Positions 24,219 to 32,236 of a stretch of DNA of 64,000 nucleotides are shown piece after piece (positions within the stretch are counted from its first letter, which is position 1; each line of letters starts with the position of its first letter). The stretch covers positions 310,001 to 374,000 of the forward strand of contig NZ_JASNWE010000005.1 in the NCBI RefSeq assembly GCF_030283145.1, read 5' to 3'. The position numbers were made by a program, and so were the translations under genes. The notes under the pieces were generated by a model, which was not told where the DNA came from, searched no databases, and saw only the letters and a list, made by a program, of their open reading frames with translations. Source of the stretch: Actinomadura xylanilytica (GTDB lineage: Bacteria > Actinomycetota > Actinomycetes > Streptosporangiales > Streptosporangiaceae).

Positions 24219-26489
24219 TCAGCCGGTGGCGACCAGGAGCCGTCCGGGCGCCCGGGTGAGCAGGCCGGTGTCGACCGGCGCGAACCCGTCGGCCCAGCGC
24301 AGCCCCGGCAGCGTCTCCAGCAGCACCCGGATGCCGATCTCCGCCTCGGCCCGCGCCAGCCGCGACCCGAGGCAGAAGTGCCGGCCCGCGCCGAACGACA
24401 GGTGCGTGGCCGCCCCGGTGAACTCCCGGTCGACCGCGCCGTCGGTCCGGTGCGGGTCGAACCGGTCCGGATCGGTGAACCGGGCCGGGTCGCGGTTGGC
24501 CGCGCCGACCAGGCACGCGACGGTCGCGCCCGCCGGCACCGTCCCGGACGGCAGCTCGGCCTCGACGTCGGTCTGCCGCAGCACGATCTGGACGGGGGGA
24601 TCGCGGCGCAGCGACTCGGCCCACGCCGGCGCGATCAGGCCGGGGTCGGCGCGCACCGCGGCCAGCAGCGCCGGGTCGTCCAGCAGGCTGCGCAGCAGCG
24701 ACGACAGCGACTTGTCGGTCGTCTCGCCGCCGGCGCCGAGCAGCGCCCCGCAGAACCCCATGATCATCTCGTCCGGCAGCCGGCGGCCCTCCACCCGCGC
24801 CTCGCACAGCACCGACAACAGGTCCTCGCCGGGCCCGGCGCGGCGGGCGGCCACATGCGGCTTCAGGTAGGCGTACAGCTCGTCGCGGGAGCTGAGGCCC
24901 CGGGCCAGCGTCGCCGGGTCCTGCCGGTAGTTCCCCATGTAGGAGAACCCCGCCCGGTACCAGTCCTGGAACAGCGGGATGTCGCCTTCGGGCAGGCCGA
25001 GCGCGGTCACCACCACCGTGATGGGCAGCCGGGCGCAGAACCCCGCGACCAGGTCGGCCTCGGCACGGCCGCGCAGCGCGCCCGCCAGGCCCGCCGCGGT
25101 CCGCTCGATCGAGGAGGTGAGCCTGGCCAGCGCCTTCCCGCGGAACGCCGGGGTGAGGAACGCGCGGTGCCCCGCGTGCTCGCGGCCCTCCATCTGCATG
25201 ACCGTCCGCCCGAACATCGGCGCGAGCTGCCAGGCGTAGTTGCGCGGGGTGAAGCGCGGGTCGGTGAGGGCGGCGCGCACGTCCTCGTAGCGGCTGACCA
25301 GCCAGGCGTCCATCGGCTCGTCCCGGACGATCGGGAACTCCTCGCGGAGCCTGCGGTACAGCGGATACGGGTCCCGCTCGAACTGCGGCCACAGCAGGCT
25401 GGGCGGCGTCCACCGGGTGTCGACCACGCCCGTCCCGGCGTCCGCCTGCCAGTGGTAGCGCGGCACCGACCGGTGCCAGTCCAGGGAGGAGCGCATCGCG
25501 GCCTGGAGTCGGTCGGCGAAGGCGTGCCCGGGGCCTTCGCCGCCGGTGGGGGAGCGGGGGAGGTTCGCGCGGGCGACCAGGAAGTCGCGGACCCGCCCGG
25601 CGATCATGTCGCGGGCGGTGTCGATCGCGTCCTGCCACGACCGGCCGGACTCGCGCTGGAGGACGAGCACCAGATTGGCACGTTCCTGGAAGGCCAGGTC
25701 CTTCTCCACCGAGTACACGTCGTTGGTCCAGGCGATCACGTCGGCCGCCGCGTCGCGCAGCCCCGACGGCCGGTCGGCGTCGCCGAGCACCGTCCCGTCC
25801 ACCGCCTCGAACAGGTCGAAGAACAGATCGGCGCCGAACAGGTCGCGGCGCAGCGCGATGTAGGTGGAGGCGTCCAAGGCGCCCGCCTCGGTGCCGCGCA
25901 GGCCCACCAGCGCGTTCTGCGCCGACAGGTGCCGCGCGAGGTGCCCGGCGAACCGGGCCCGCCAGTCCGAGCCGGCCAGCTCGGCGGTGCGGGGCCACAG
26001 GTCGCCTGCCAGCGTCCGCAGCATTGGGTCGTCCGGGATCCAGACCCCGCCCGCGGGGTCCGGGCAGCCGTCCGCGGCACCGCCCGTGCCCGCGGCCCCG
26101 GTCCCGGGCTCGCGGGCCGGGGCGACGATGGCCGCGGCGGACGCGGCGAAGCCGGCCAGCACGCCGGCGTCGGCCCAGGGGCCGTCGTCGATCCGGTCGT
26201 CCAGCAGCAGCATCCACAGGAACCAGCCCAGCAGCACCGGCTCCCGCTCGGGGCGGGCGTCGCCGAGGAGGCCGAGGCCGAGATCCAGGAGCCGCGAGTT
26301 CAGCAGCCGGGTGCTGCCGCGCGGGCCGATCAGCCCGTTCAGCTCGGCCCACCGGCACAGGTCGGCGCGGAGCGCATCAGCGTCGTCACGAGTCCGCGGA
26401 GCGGGGAACGGCAGCGACAGGTCGGGCAGCCGGAACTCGGCCGCCGCACCCGTCGTGGTCCCGGGCTGCGCGGTGAGAACACCGTTCAT
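24219..26489 (-). CDS. Terpene cyclase-cytochrome P450 fusion protein
   Basis: 756 aa in one open frame. Residues 1-350 are a class I terpene cyclase: DDRIDD at 97-102 (Asp-rich Mg motif), ALRRDLFGAD near 212-221 (diphosphate sensor), NDVYSVEKD at 256-264 (NSE triad with the last Glu as Asp), and RY at 344-345. Residues 355-756 are a P450: GAGGETTD near 585-592, ESLR at 625-628, and FGAGRHFCLGSRLAR with heme Cys706. It should cyclise a prenyl diphosphate and then oxidise the product. A Gly/Ala loop lies at 126-148. Both domains look intact; the product cannot be predicted. No prenyltransferase or ferredoxin gene is adjacent. Confidence 0.9.
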   Translation of the reverse strand: MNGVLTAQPGTTTGAAAEFRLPDLSLPFPAPRTRDDADALRADLCRWAELNGLIGPRGSTRLLNSRLLDLGLGLLGDARPEREPVLLGWFLWMLLLDDRIDDGPWADAGVLAGFAASAAAIVAPAREPGTGAAGTGGAADGCPDPAGGVWIPDDPMLRTLAGDLWPRTAELAGSDWRARFAGHLARHLSAQNALVGLRGTEAGALDASTYIALRRDLFGADLFFDLFEAVDGTVLGDADRPSGLRDAAADVIAWTNDVYSVEKDLAFQERANLVLVLQRESGRSWQDAIDTARDMIAGRVRDFLVARANLPRSPTGGEGPGHAFADRLQAAMRSSLDWHRSVPRYHWQADAGTGVVDTRWTPPSLLWPQFERDPYPLYRRLREEFPIVRDEPMDAWLVSRYEDVRAALTDPRFTPRNYAWQLAPMFGRTVMQMEGREHAGHRAFLTPAFRGKALARLTSSIERTAAGLAGALRGRAEADLVAGFCARLPITVVVTALGLPEGDIPLFQDWYRAGFSYMGNYRQDPATLARGLSSRDELYAYLKPHVAARRAGPGEDLLSVLCEARVEGRRLPDEMIMGFCGALLGAGGETTDKSLSSLLRSLLDDPALLAAVRADPGLIAPAWAESLRRDPPVQIVLRQTDVEAELPSGTVPAGATVACLVGAANRDPARFTDPDRFDPHRTDGAVDREFTGAATHLSFGAGRHFCLGSRLARAEAEIGIRVLLETLPGLRWADGFAPVDTGLLTRAPGRLLVATG

Positions 26490-26495
26490 CGCCGA

Positions 26496-26567
26496 TCAGC
26501 CCGGCCGCTGCCCGGCGTACCGGAAGCGCTGGCCGAGTCTTCTGCTTTCGATCATTCCCATGGTCAT
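26496..26567 (-). CDS. Possible 23-aa leader ORF before the fusion gene
   Basis: ATG 26567 to TGA 26496 encodes MTMGMIESRRLGQRFRYAGQ then RPG. A GGGGGG stretch lies 5-10 nt upstream as a ribosome site. Its stop is 6 nt before the ATG of the terpene cyclase-P450 gene, so it could couple translation. It may also be chance. Confidence 0.3.
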   Translation of the reverse strand: MTMGMIESRRLGQRFRYAGQRPG

Positions 26568-27005
26568 GCCGACCCCCCGAAATCACATTGCCCGGGCACC
26601 CTTGTGCGCCCGAGCCGCTGGAATGCTCGCGGACCGGCCGGACGCCGGGCCGGTCCGTTGACCGGGCCTTTGCCGGGTATCTTCAATCACCTGACGATCT
26701 CTTGCCTCGCACCAGAGGTTTCCCGGCCCTGGGACGGTCTGCGCGTGACCGGAGGCGCTCGCCCTTGACGAGCACCGGGAACAGTCCGGGGACCCCCGAG
26801 AAGGCGGCCGGCGTCCGCCCCGGCCGCGCTCGCGGGCCCCGCCGCACCGTCCCGCCGCCTACCGGCGCCGCGCCCCTCCCGCGTCAGTACCCACGCGGCG
26901 AACGCCTCGACCCCATCGACGACCGTCTCGAAGCGGAGGGACCGGACCGGCGCTGCGCATGTGGCCGTGGACGTGGACGAACGGACGGGCGGCCGTGGAC
27001 CGCGG
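26568..27005. other. Gene-free stretch
   Basis: About 440 bp without a convincing coding frame. It should hold the promoter for the minus-strand fusion unit; the AT-rich step TCTTCAATCACCTGACGATC near 26678-26697 is the only low-GC patch. No clear operator was found. Confidence 0.4.
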
Positions 27006-27437
27006 TCATCGGCGGTGCGCCGAACGTCCCAGACAGGGGACGAGCACCGCTGCGACGACCAGGTGCATCCCCGCCAGCGCCACCACGCTCGCGGCTCCGG
27101 CGCCGCTGCCCAGCGGCCCTGCCAGCGAGAACGCCAGCACCACGACGGCGGCGGCCGTCCAGACCGGTCCCGGCCGGCTGACGAGCCGTTCCAGCGCCGC
27201 GAGCAGCGCCCAGCCCGCCAGGCCCGCGAGCAGGCCCGCGACGGCGACCGTCCCGGCACCGACGGCCTGATCGGCACCGCCGCTCCGGACGGTCAGGTCG
27301 ACCCCGGCCACCGGACCGGCCAGCGCCCACAGGGCCAGGCTCGCGGCGGCGGCGCCGGCCACCGCCAGCGCGCGCCGCCCGGCGGTGCGGCGGACACGCC
27401 CCGGCGCGGCGGGTACGGGAGTGGTTCTGCTGGACAT
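27006..27437 (-). CDS. DUF6069-like membrane protein
   Basis: 143 aa from ATG 27437, which follows AAAGGGGAA. Four hydrophobic helices are seen: LAVAGAAAASLALWALAGPV, then VGAGTVAVAGLLAGLAGWAL, VWTAAAVVVLAFSLAGPLG and VVALAGMHLVVAAVLVPCLG. The LTVRSGGADQAVGAGTVA loop is usual for DUF6069 proteins of actinomycetes, whose function is unknown. It is divergent from the two-component system at 27628. Confidence 0.7.
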   Translation of the reverse strand: MSSRTTPVPAAPGRVRRTAGRRALAVAGAAAASLALWALAGPVAGVDLTVRSGGADQAVGAGTVAVAGLLAGLAGWALLAALERLVSRPGPVWTAAAVVVLAFSLAGPLGSGAGAASVVALAGMHLVVAAVLVPCLGRSAHRR

Positions 27438-27627
27438 GCGATTCCCCTTTCGACGGCGGGCCGTGCGCCGATGGCGCGGCCGGTCCCTCTGGTCACCTCG
27501 CACAGAGTCGCGGCCCCGGCACGGTCGCCGCATCGGTCGCGTGGCGCGCGGCGGTCCGACCGGGGTAGGGCGGGGCACCGACTTTGGTAGGTGTCGGCGC
27601 CCCGCCCGCCGCGGCTACCCTTCGCCC

Positions 27628-28830
27628 GTGAACAGCGAGAACTGCGGCACGGCGGAAGCGGAGACCGAGGACCGGCACGACCGTCCGGCCTTCCCGGTGA
27701 TCGGCCTGCTCGGCATGGTCGGCGGGGTGGGCGCCATGACCGCCCTGACGTTCTGGGCCCGGTTCGAGACGAGCCCGCCGGGCGCGCTGTTGTGGCTCGA
27801 CCTCGCCGCCGGGGTGCTGGGCTGCCTGCTGGTGCCCGTCCTGCTGTGGCGCCCGGTTCCCACTGCGCTGGTCCTGCTCGTCCTGGCGGTGCTGTCGCCG
27901 ACGGCGACCCCCGCCGCCACGCTCGGCGCGCTCCAGGTCGCCCAGCGGCGCCCCTTCCCCGTCGCGGTCGCGGTGGGCGCGGCGGGGATCGCGTCCCACG
28001 CGGTCCAGGGGATGTGGCGCCCCAACCGCGGGATCTCCCTCGGCTGGTGGCTGGTCCTGATCACCGCCGGGTACGGGGCGCTGATCGGCTGGGGCGCGCT
28101 GGCCCGCGCGCGCCGCGCGCTCCTGGTCTCGCTGCGCGAGCGCGCCCGCCGCGCCGAGGCCGAGCAGGGCCGCCGGGTGGCCGAGGCCCGGATGCTCGAA
28201 CGGACCCGGATCGCCCGGGAGATGCACGACGTGCTGGCCCACCGGCTGTCCCTGGTCGCCACCTACGCCGGGGCCCTGGAGTACCGTCCCGACGCCCCGC
28301 CCGAACGGCTCTCCCAGGCGGCCGGGGTGGTCCGCGCGGGCGTGCACCAGGCGCTCGACGAGCTCCGCGACGTGATCATCCTGCTGCGCGGCGACGACTC
28401 CGCGGGCGACGGCCAGGACGCGGGCGGACGCCCCCAGCCCGTCCTGGCCGACCTCCCCAGGCTGGTCGAGGAGTCCCGCGACGCGGGCGGGCGGGTGCGG
28501 CTGCGCGACGAGGTGGTCGACCCGGCCGCGCTGCCGCCCGCCGCCGGACGCACCGCCTACCGCGTCGTGCAGGAGGGGCTGACCAACGCCCGCAAGCACG
28601 CCGCGGGCCGTCCCGTCCAGGTGGTGCTGGAGGGCCGCCCCGGGGCCCGGCTGGTGATCGAGATCCGCAACCCGCTGCCGGCCGACCGCGCCGCCCCACC
28701 GGCCGCGCCCGGCTCCGGCACCGGCCTGGTCGGGCTGACCGAGCGCGTCCAGCTCGCCGGCGGGCGGCTCGACCACGAGGTGGCCGCGGGCGAGTTCCGC
28801 CTGCACGCCTGGATACCATGGCCCGCGTGA
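27628..28830 (+). CDS. Sensor histidine kinase (NarL-type, HisKA_3)
   Basis: 400 aa from GTG 27628. The first 160 residues form about five membrane helices. A basic coiled stretch RERARRAEAEQGRRVAEARM leads to ERTRIAREMHDVLAHRLSLV with phosphoacceptor His200. The ATPase has AYRVVQEGLTNARKHA (N box) and GSGTGLVGLTERVQLAGG (G box). It would autophosphorylate and pass phosphate to the regulator that overlaps its end. No periplasmic sensor domain is visible, so it may sense membrane stress. DUF6069 is divergent upstream and could be a target. Confidence 0.9.
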   Translation: MNSENCGTAEAETEDRHDRPAFPVIGLLGMVGGVGAMTALTFWARFETSPPGALLWLDLAAGVLGCLLVPVLLWRPVPTALVLLVLAVLSPTATPAATLGALQVAQRRPFPVAVAVGAAGIASHAVQGMWRPNRGISLGWWLVLITAGYGALIGWGALARARRALLVSLRERARRAEAEQGRRVAEARMLERTRIAREMHDVLAHRLSLVATYAGALEYRPDAPPERLSQAAGVVRAGVHQALDELRDVIILLRGDDSAGDGQDAGGRPQPVLADLPRLVEESRDAGGRVRLRDEVVDPAALPPAAGRTAYRVVQEGLTNARKHAAGRPVQVVLEGRPGARLVIEIRNPLPADRAAPPAAPGSGTGLVGLTERVQLAGGRLDHEVAAGEFRLHAWIPWPA

Positions 28831-29480
28831 TCCCTCCGCTGCGCGTGCTCGTCGTCGACGACGACGCCCTGGTCCGGGCCGGGCTGTGCATGATGCTCGA
28901 CGGGATCCACGGCATCACCGTGGCCGGCGAGGCCGCCGACGGCGACCAGGTACCGGCCGCCACCGACCGGCACGCGCCCGACGTGGTGCTGATGGACCTG
29001 CGGATGCCGCGAGTGGACGGCATCACCGCCACCCGCAGGCTGCGGGGCCGCCCGCGCCCGCCCGAGGTCATCGTGCTGACCACTTTCGACGCCGACGAGA
29101 ACATCCTGCGCGCGCTCCGCGCCGGCGCCAGCGGCTTCCTGCTCAAGGACACCCCGCCCGCGCAGATCGTCGAGGCCGTCCGGCGGGTCGCGGCGGGCGA
29201 CCCGATCCTGTCGCCCCGCGTGACCCGCCGGCTCATGGACCGCGCCGCCGACCAGGCGGGCGCCTTCCAGCGCGCCCGCGACGCGCTGGAGGTCCTCAGC
29301 CCCCGGGAGAACGAGGTGGTCCTCGCCGTGGCGCGGGGCCGCACCAACGCCGAGATCGCCGCCGAGCTGCTGATGACCGTGGCCACCGTCAAGGCCCACG
29401 TATCCCACGTGCTCGGCAAGCTCGGCCTCGACAACCGAACCCAGGTCGCCCTGCTCGCCCACGACGCCGGCCTCGCCTGA
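28818..29480 (+). CDS. NarL/FixJ-type response regulator
   Basis: 220 aa; the ATG at 28818 overlaps the kinase gene by 13 bp. The receiver has VLVVDDDALVR and phosphoacceptor Asp60 in DVVLMDLRMPRVDG, with the conserved Thr in VIVLTTFDADEN and Lys in GFLLKDTPP. The C-terminal LuxR HTH reads LSPRENEVVLAVARGRTNAE, then TVKAHVSHVLGKLGL. It forms a cognate pair with the kinase. Confidence 0.93.
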   Translation: MARVIPPLRVLVVDDDALVRAGLCMMLDGIHGITVAGEAADGDQVPAATDRHAPDVVLMDLRMPRVDGITATRRLRGRPRPPEVIVLTTFDADENILRALRAGASGFLLKDTPPAQIVEAVRRVAAGDPILSPRVTRRLMDRAADQAGAFQRARDALEVLSPRENEVVLAVARGRTNAEIAAELLMTVATVKAHVSHVLGKLGLDNRTQVALLAHDAGLA

Positions 29481-29625
29481 CCCACCGCCGCCACCCGGGA
29501 ATCCGGCGCCGGACCGGCCGCAAGTTGCGGCCGATACGCGCACCATCCGTCAGACGCGCCCGTAGGTGGTGCCGGACTCGTTTCTGCGCAACAGCCCCTC
29601 GTCCACGAGGGCACGGCGCAGGCTC

Positions 29626-29847
29626 ACCCAGTCGCCGAACCATTCGCCGCAGGTCGCCCACGCTCCGGGCCAGCGGGCCGTCGGTGACCAGGATCTGGGA
29701 CGCCAGGCCGGGGTCGTCCGGGCCGAGAATGCGATGGTCGGCGGGGAACCGGCCCATGGACGGCTTCAGCCCGGCCACATCGCGGAAGTGGGCCGGGACG
29801 CGCACCGATCCACCGGGGTCGTTGCCGAGCCCGAGCGCCGCCATGTC
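29626..29847 (-). pseudogene. Amidase-signature fragment
   Basis: The minus strand encodes LGNDPGGSVRVPAHFRDVAG, then LKPSMGRFPADH and VTDGPLARSVGDLRRMV. This is the GGSxRxPA nucleophile region and following turn of amidase-signature enzymes. Only about 74 residues remain; no start, catalytic Lys or C-terminus is found. It is a relic lying between the response regulator and MFS genes. Confidence 0.65.
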
Positions 29848-29860
29848 CGTGGCGGGGGCG

Positions 29861-31048
29861 TTACGCCTCGGCCTTCTCCGGGGCGGAGGGGGCCGGCTGA
29901 GGTGCTGCGGGCGCACGGTGGCGCGTGGTCGTCAGGTGGTAGAGCAGCGCCAGGGCCGTGACACCGGCGGCCGGCAGCCCCAGCTCTGCGGGCACGATGG
30001 CGAACCACTCCTGGGCCAGCCCGCCCAAACCGCCGCCCAGGGCGATCCCGACGTAGATGGCCGAGGAGTTGAGACCGAGGAGAACCGGTGCCGCGGACGG
30101 ACTGAGGGCGATGAGCCGGTGCTGCTGGGGCACGACGACGACGCCCAGGGCCATACCCCAGACCACGGCCCACACCAGGGTGGACACGAGCGTGGCGGTC
30201 GCCACCGACGTGAGGGCGAGAGCGACAGCAGCGACGGCGAGGGGCCCGGTCAACACGTGCGCGGGGTCGCGCCGGTCGACCAGCCGTCCGGCGATGATGT
30301 TCCCGGCCAGGACGCCGACTCCCCAGGCCAGCAGGATGACGGTGAGCAGCGACTCAGAGCCACCGGTCACCTCCTGTAGGGCCGGGCCGATGTAGGTGTA
30401 AAGGGTGTAGGCGCCGAGGAAGACCAGCGTGGTGACGGCCAGCAGCCCAAGGACCCGACCCTGCTTGAGCGGGCGCAGCCGGTCGCCCAGCGATGCGACG
30501 GGGAGCGTCACCTTGGGCAGGCCGACGGCGATTCCGACGAGCGCGACGAGGCCGGTCCCGGCGACGGCCCACAGGGTGATGTGCCAGTCGGTACGGCCGA
30601 TCAGCGTGCCGAGAGGAAGGCCCAGCGCCGTCGCCAACGTGAGGCCACCCAACACGAAGGCCAGTGCCCTGCCTCGGCGTTCGGGGGCCGCGATGGCCCC
30701 CGCGGTGCTGGAGGCGGCGGAGTTGATCATTCCGGCCCCGACCGCGGTGACGATGCGGGCGATCATCACTACCTCGTAGCTGGTGCCCAGGGCGGTGGCG
30801 GCGTTGCCGACCACGAAGACGCTCAACGCGATCAGCAGCGCGGACCGCCTGTCCAGGCCACTGGTGAGCGCGCCCATGACGGGCGCGGACAGGGCCATCA
30901 CCAGGGCGAACACCGTCACCAGCTGCCCGGCGGCGGGTGTGGAGACCCGAAGGTCGGTGGCGATGGCGGGGAGCAGGCCCGCGATGACGTAGCTGTCGGT
31001 GCCGACAGCGAAGGTCGCCAGGGCCAAGGGCAGAAGTCGCTTCAACAC
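29861..31048 (-). CDS. MFS transporter (DHA1/AraJ-like)
   Basis: 395 aa with 12 membrane segments. LATFAVGTDSYVIAGLLPAI, then TPAAGQLVTVFALVMALSAP and GALTSGLDRRSALL give the DHA1 motif A region. IARIVTAVGAGMINSAAS follows. Relatives export drugs or sugars. It is divergent from an ArsR gene; a perfect inverted repeat lies between them, so substrate-induced expression through that regulator is likely. Confidence 0.88.
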   Translation of the reverse strand: MLKRLLPLALATFAVGTDSYVIAGLLPAIATDLRVSTPAAGQLVTVFALVMALSAPVMGALTSGLDRRSALLIALSVFVVGNAATALGTSYEVVMIARIVTAVGAGMINSAASSTAGAIAAPERRGRALAFVLGGLTLATALGLPLGTLIGRTDWHITLWAVAGTGLVALVGIAVGLPKVTLPVASLGDRLRPLKQGRVLGLLAVTTLVFLGAYTLYTYIGPALQEVTGGSESLLTVILLAWGVGVLAGNIIAGRLVDRRDPAHVLTGPLAVAAVALALTSVATATLVSTLVWAVVWGMALGVVVVPQQHRLIALSPSAAPVLLGLNSSAIYVGIALGGGLGGLAQEWFAIVPAELGLPAAGVTALALLYHLTTTRHRAPAAPQPAPSAPEKAEA

Positions 31049-31104
31049 CGGTGGTGCCGCCTTTCCGGACGAACCTCAGAAGTACCGAGCGGAACCTTAA
31101 AGCA

Positions 31105-31128
31105 ATACATGGATGCTTGTCCATGTAT
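31105..31128. promoter_or_regulatory. Operator: perfect 9-bp inverted repeat
   Basis: ATACATGGA (31105-31113) and TCCATGTAT (31120-31128) are exact inverted repeats with a 6-bp spacer, in the gap between the divergent MFS and ArsR genes. A further TCCATG follows at 31128-31133. The site is AT-rich and has the size of an ArsR dimer site. It probably represses both genes. Confidence 0.7.
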
Positions 31129-31173
31129 CCATGAGTTGGTAGTGTGCGGGGGTGCGGAACACAGGAGGCGGCG

Positions 31174-31524
31174 ATGCGTGAGGTGTCCCAGCCGGCGACC
31201 GAGGCCATCCGGCTGGTGGAGGTGCTGCGCGCTCTGGCCGATCCGGTGCGGCTGGACCTCGTCCTGCGCCTCGACCGGATGGGCGAGGACTTCTGCAACG
31301 CGATCGGCGCCGAGATCGACGTGCATCAGACGACCCTGTCGCACCACTACCGGGTACTGCGCGAGGCCGGCGTGACGTGGACGAGGCTTCAGGGCCGGTC
31401 CCGGCTGGTACGGCTGCGGCGAGAGGACCTCAACGCACTGTTCCCCGGCCTGCTCGACTCTGTGCTGAGCGCACAGCGCCGAACACGCGATACCGCGACC
31501 ACCAGCACTGTCGAGGCACCGTAG
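31174..31524 (+). CDS. ArsR-family transcriptional regulator
   Basis: 116 aa from ATG 31174 with AGGAGGCGGCG upstream. The winged helix reads LVEVLRALADPVRLDLVLRL, then IDVHQTTLSHHYRVLREAGV and LQGRSRLVRLRREDL. Cys41 stands alone, with no CxC metal motif in helix 3, so it more likely senses a small molecule than arsenite or cadmium. Divergence from the MFS exporter suggests a local efflux circuit. Confidence 0.88.
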   Translation: MREVSQPATEAIRLVEVLRALADPVRLDLVLRLDRMGEDFCNAIGAEIDVHQTTLSHHYRVLREAGVTWTRLQGRSRLVRLRREDLNALFPGLLDSVLSAQRRTRDTATTSTVEAP

Positions 31525-31775
31525 GCGCGGGCTCCCCGGCACCGCTCGCACCATGCGATGAGCCGCAACAAGCCTGTTCCTCAGGTGACGCGAGGGCGTT
31601 GGCCCAGATGGTCAGGGCCAATCAGACTGGCGACCTCAACGCCCGGCGGCCGGCTGGCCGTCCCCCGACCCCGCAGGCCCCCACCGACGGCTACGGCCAC
31701 GCGTTCCTGGCGATCGCCGCGGCCCTCGTCCTCCCGCGCCGCCGCGGCATGAACGGCAGGGGAGGACGAGGGGCG

Positions 31776-31819
31776 CCGGACGGCGAGACTCACCGGACGG
31801 CGAGACTCACCGGACGGCG
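31776..31819. repeat. 17-bp tandem repeat spanning the VOC stop codon
   Basis: CCGGACGGCGAGACTCA occurs at 31776-31792 and 31793-31809, with a 10-bp partial third copy. The second copy holds the TGA of the VOC gene (minus strand). It is probably a recent slip duplication. Confidence 0.7.
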
Positions 31820-32193
31820 TCCTGCGGGTACCAGCGCAGCTCGACGGTGTTGCCCTCCGGGTCCCGCACATAGATCGACTGCGCCTCGCCCCGGGCGCCG
31901 TAGCGGCCGACCGGGCCCTCCAGCACGGTGAACGCGCCCCCGTCGATCACTTCCTGCCAGTCCAGCGGCTCGACGACCAGGCAGATGTGGTCCACATTGG
32001 ACTCGCCCCGGGGACGGTCGAGGAGATCGATGATCATGCTCGGGCTGACCCGGACCGACGGGAACGGGACCCTGCCGGCCCGCCACTCCTCAACCCGGAC
32101 CGGCTCCAGGCCGAGCGGCCCGCAGTAGAAGGCCAGCGCGCGCTCGACGTCCTGAACGTTGAGCACCAGATGATCGAAGTCCTTGACCCGCAT
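31807..32193 (-). CDS. VOC/glyoxalase-family protein
   Basis: 128 aa. It has the paired beta-alpha-beta layout: FDHLVLNVQDVERALAFYCG, then VDHICLVVEPLDWQEVI, and the C-terminal YVRDPEGNTVELRWYP with the metal-ligand Glu. Expected metal ligands are His8, His66-like and Glu near 121. Family members are dioxygenases, glyoxalases or resistance proteins; I cannot assign a substrate. It is separate from its neighbours. Confidence 0.85.
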   Translation of the reverse strand: MRVKDFDHLVLNVQDVERALAFYCGPLGLEPVRVEEWRAGRVPFPSVRVSPSMIIDLLDRPRGESNVDHICLVVEPLDWQEVIDGGAFTVLEGPVGRYGARGEAQSIYVRDPEGNTVELRWYPQDAVR

Positions 32194-32236
32194 GCGGCGA
32201 CGCTCCCGAAGTGAAGTCCGAACCTGATCATCGACT

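Noticed and set aside
24102..26768. Long plus-strand frame opposite the terpene cyclase-P450 gene
   Set aside because: It is antisense to a gene with clear motifs in both domains; composition is that of a GC shadow.
26687..27277. Possible minus-strand gene in the gap after the fusion gene
   Set aside because: Low-complexity Arg/Ser/Pro text that overlaps the better DUF6069-like gene in another frame.
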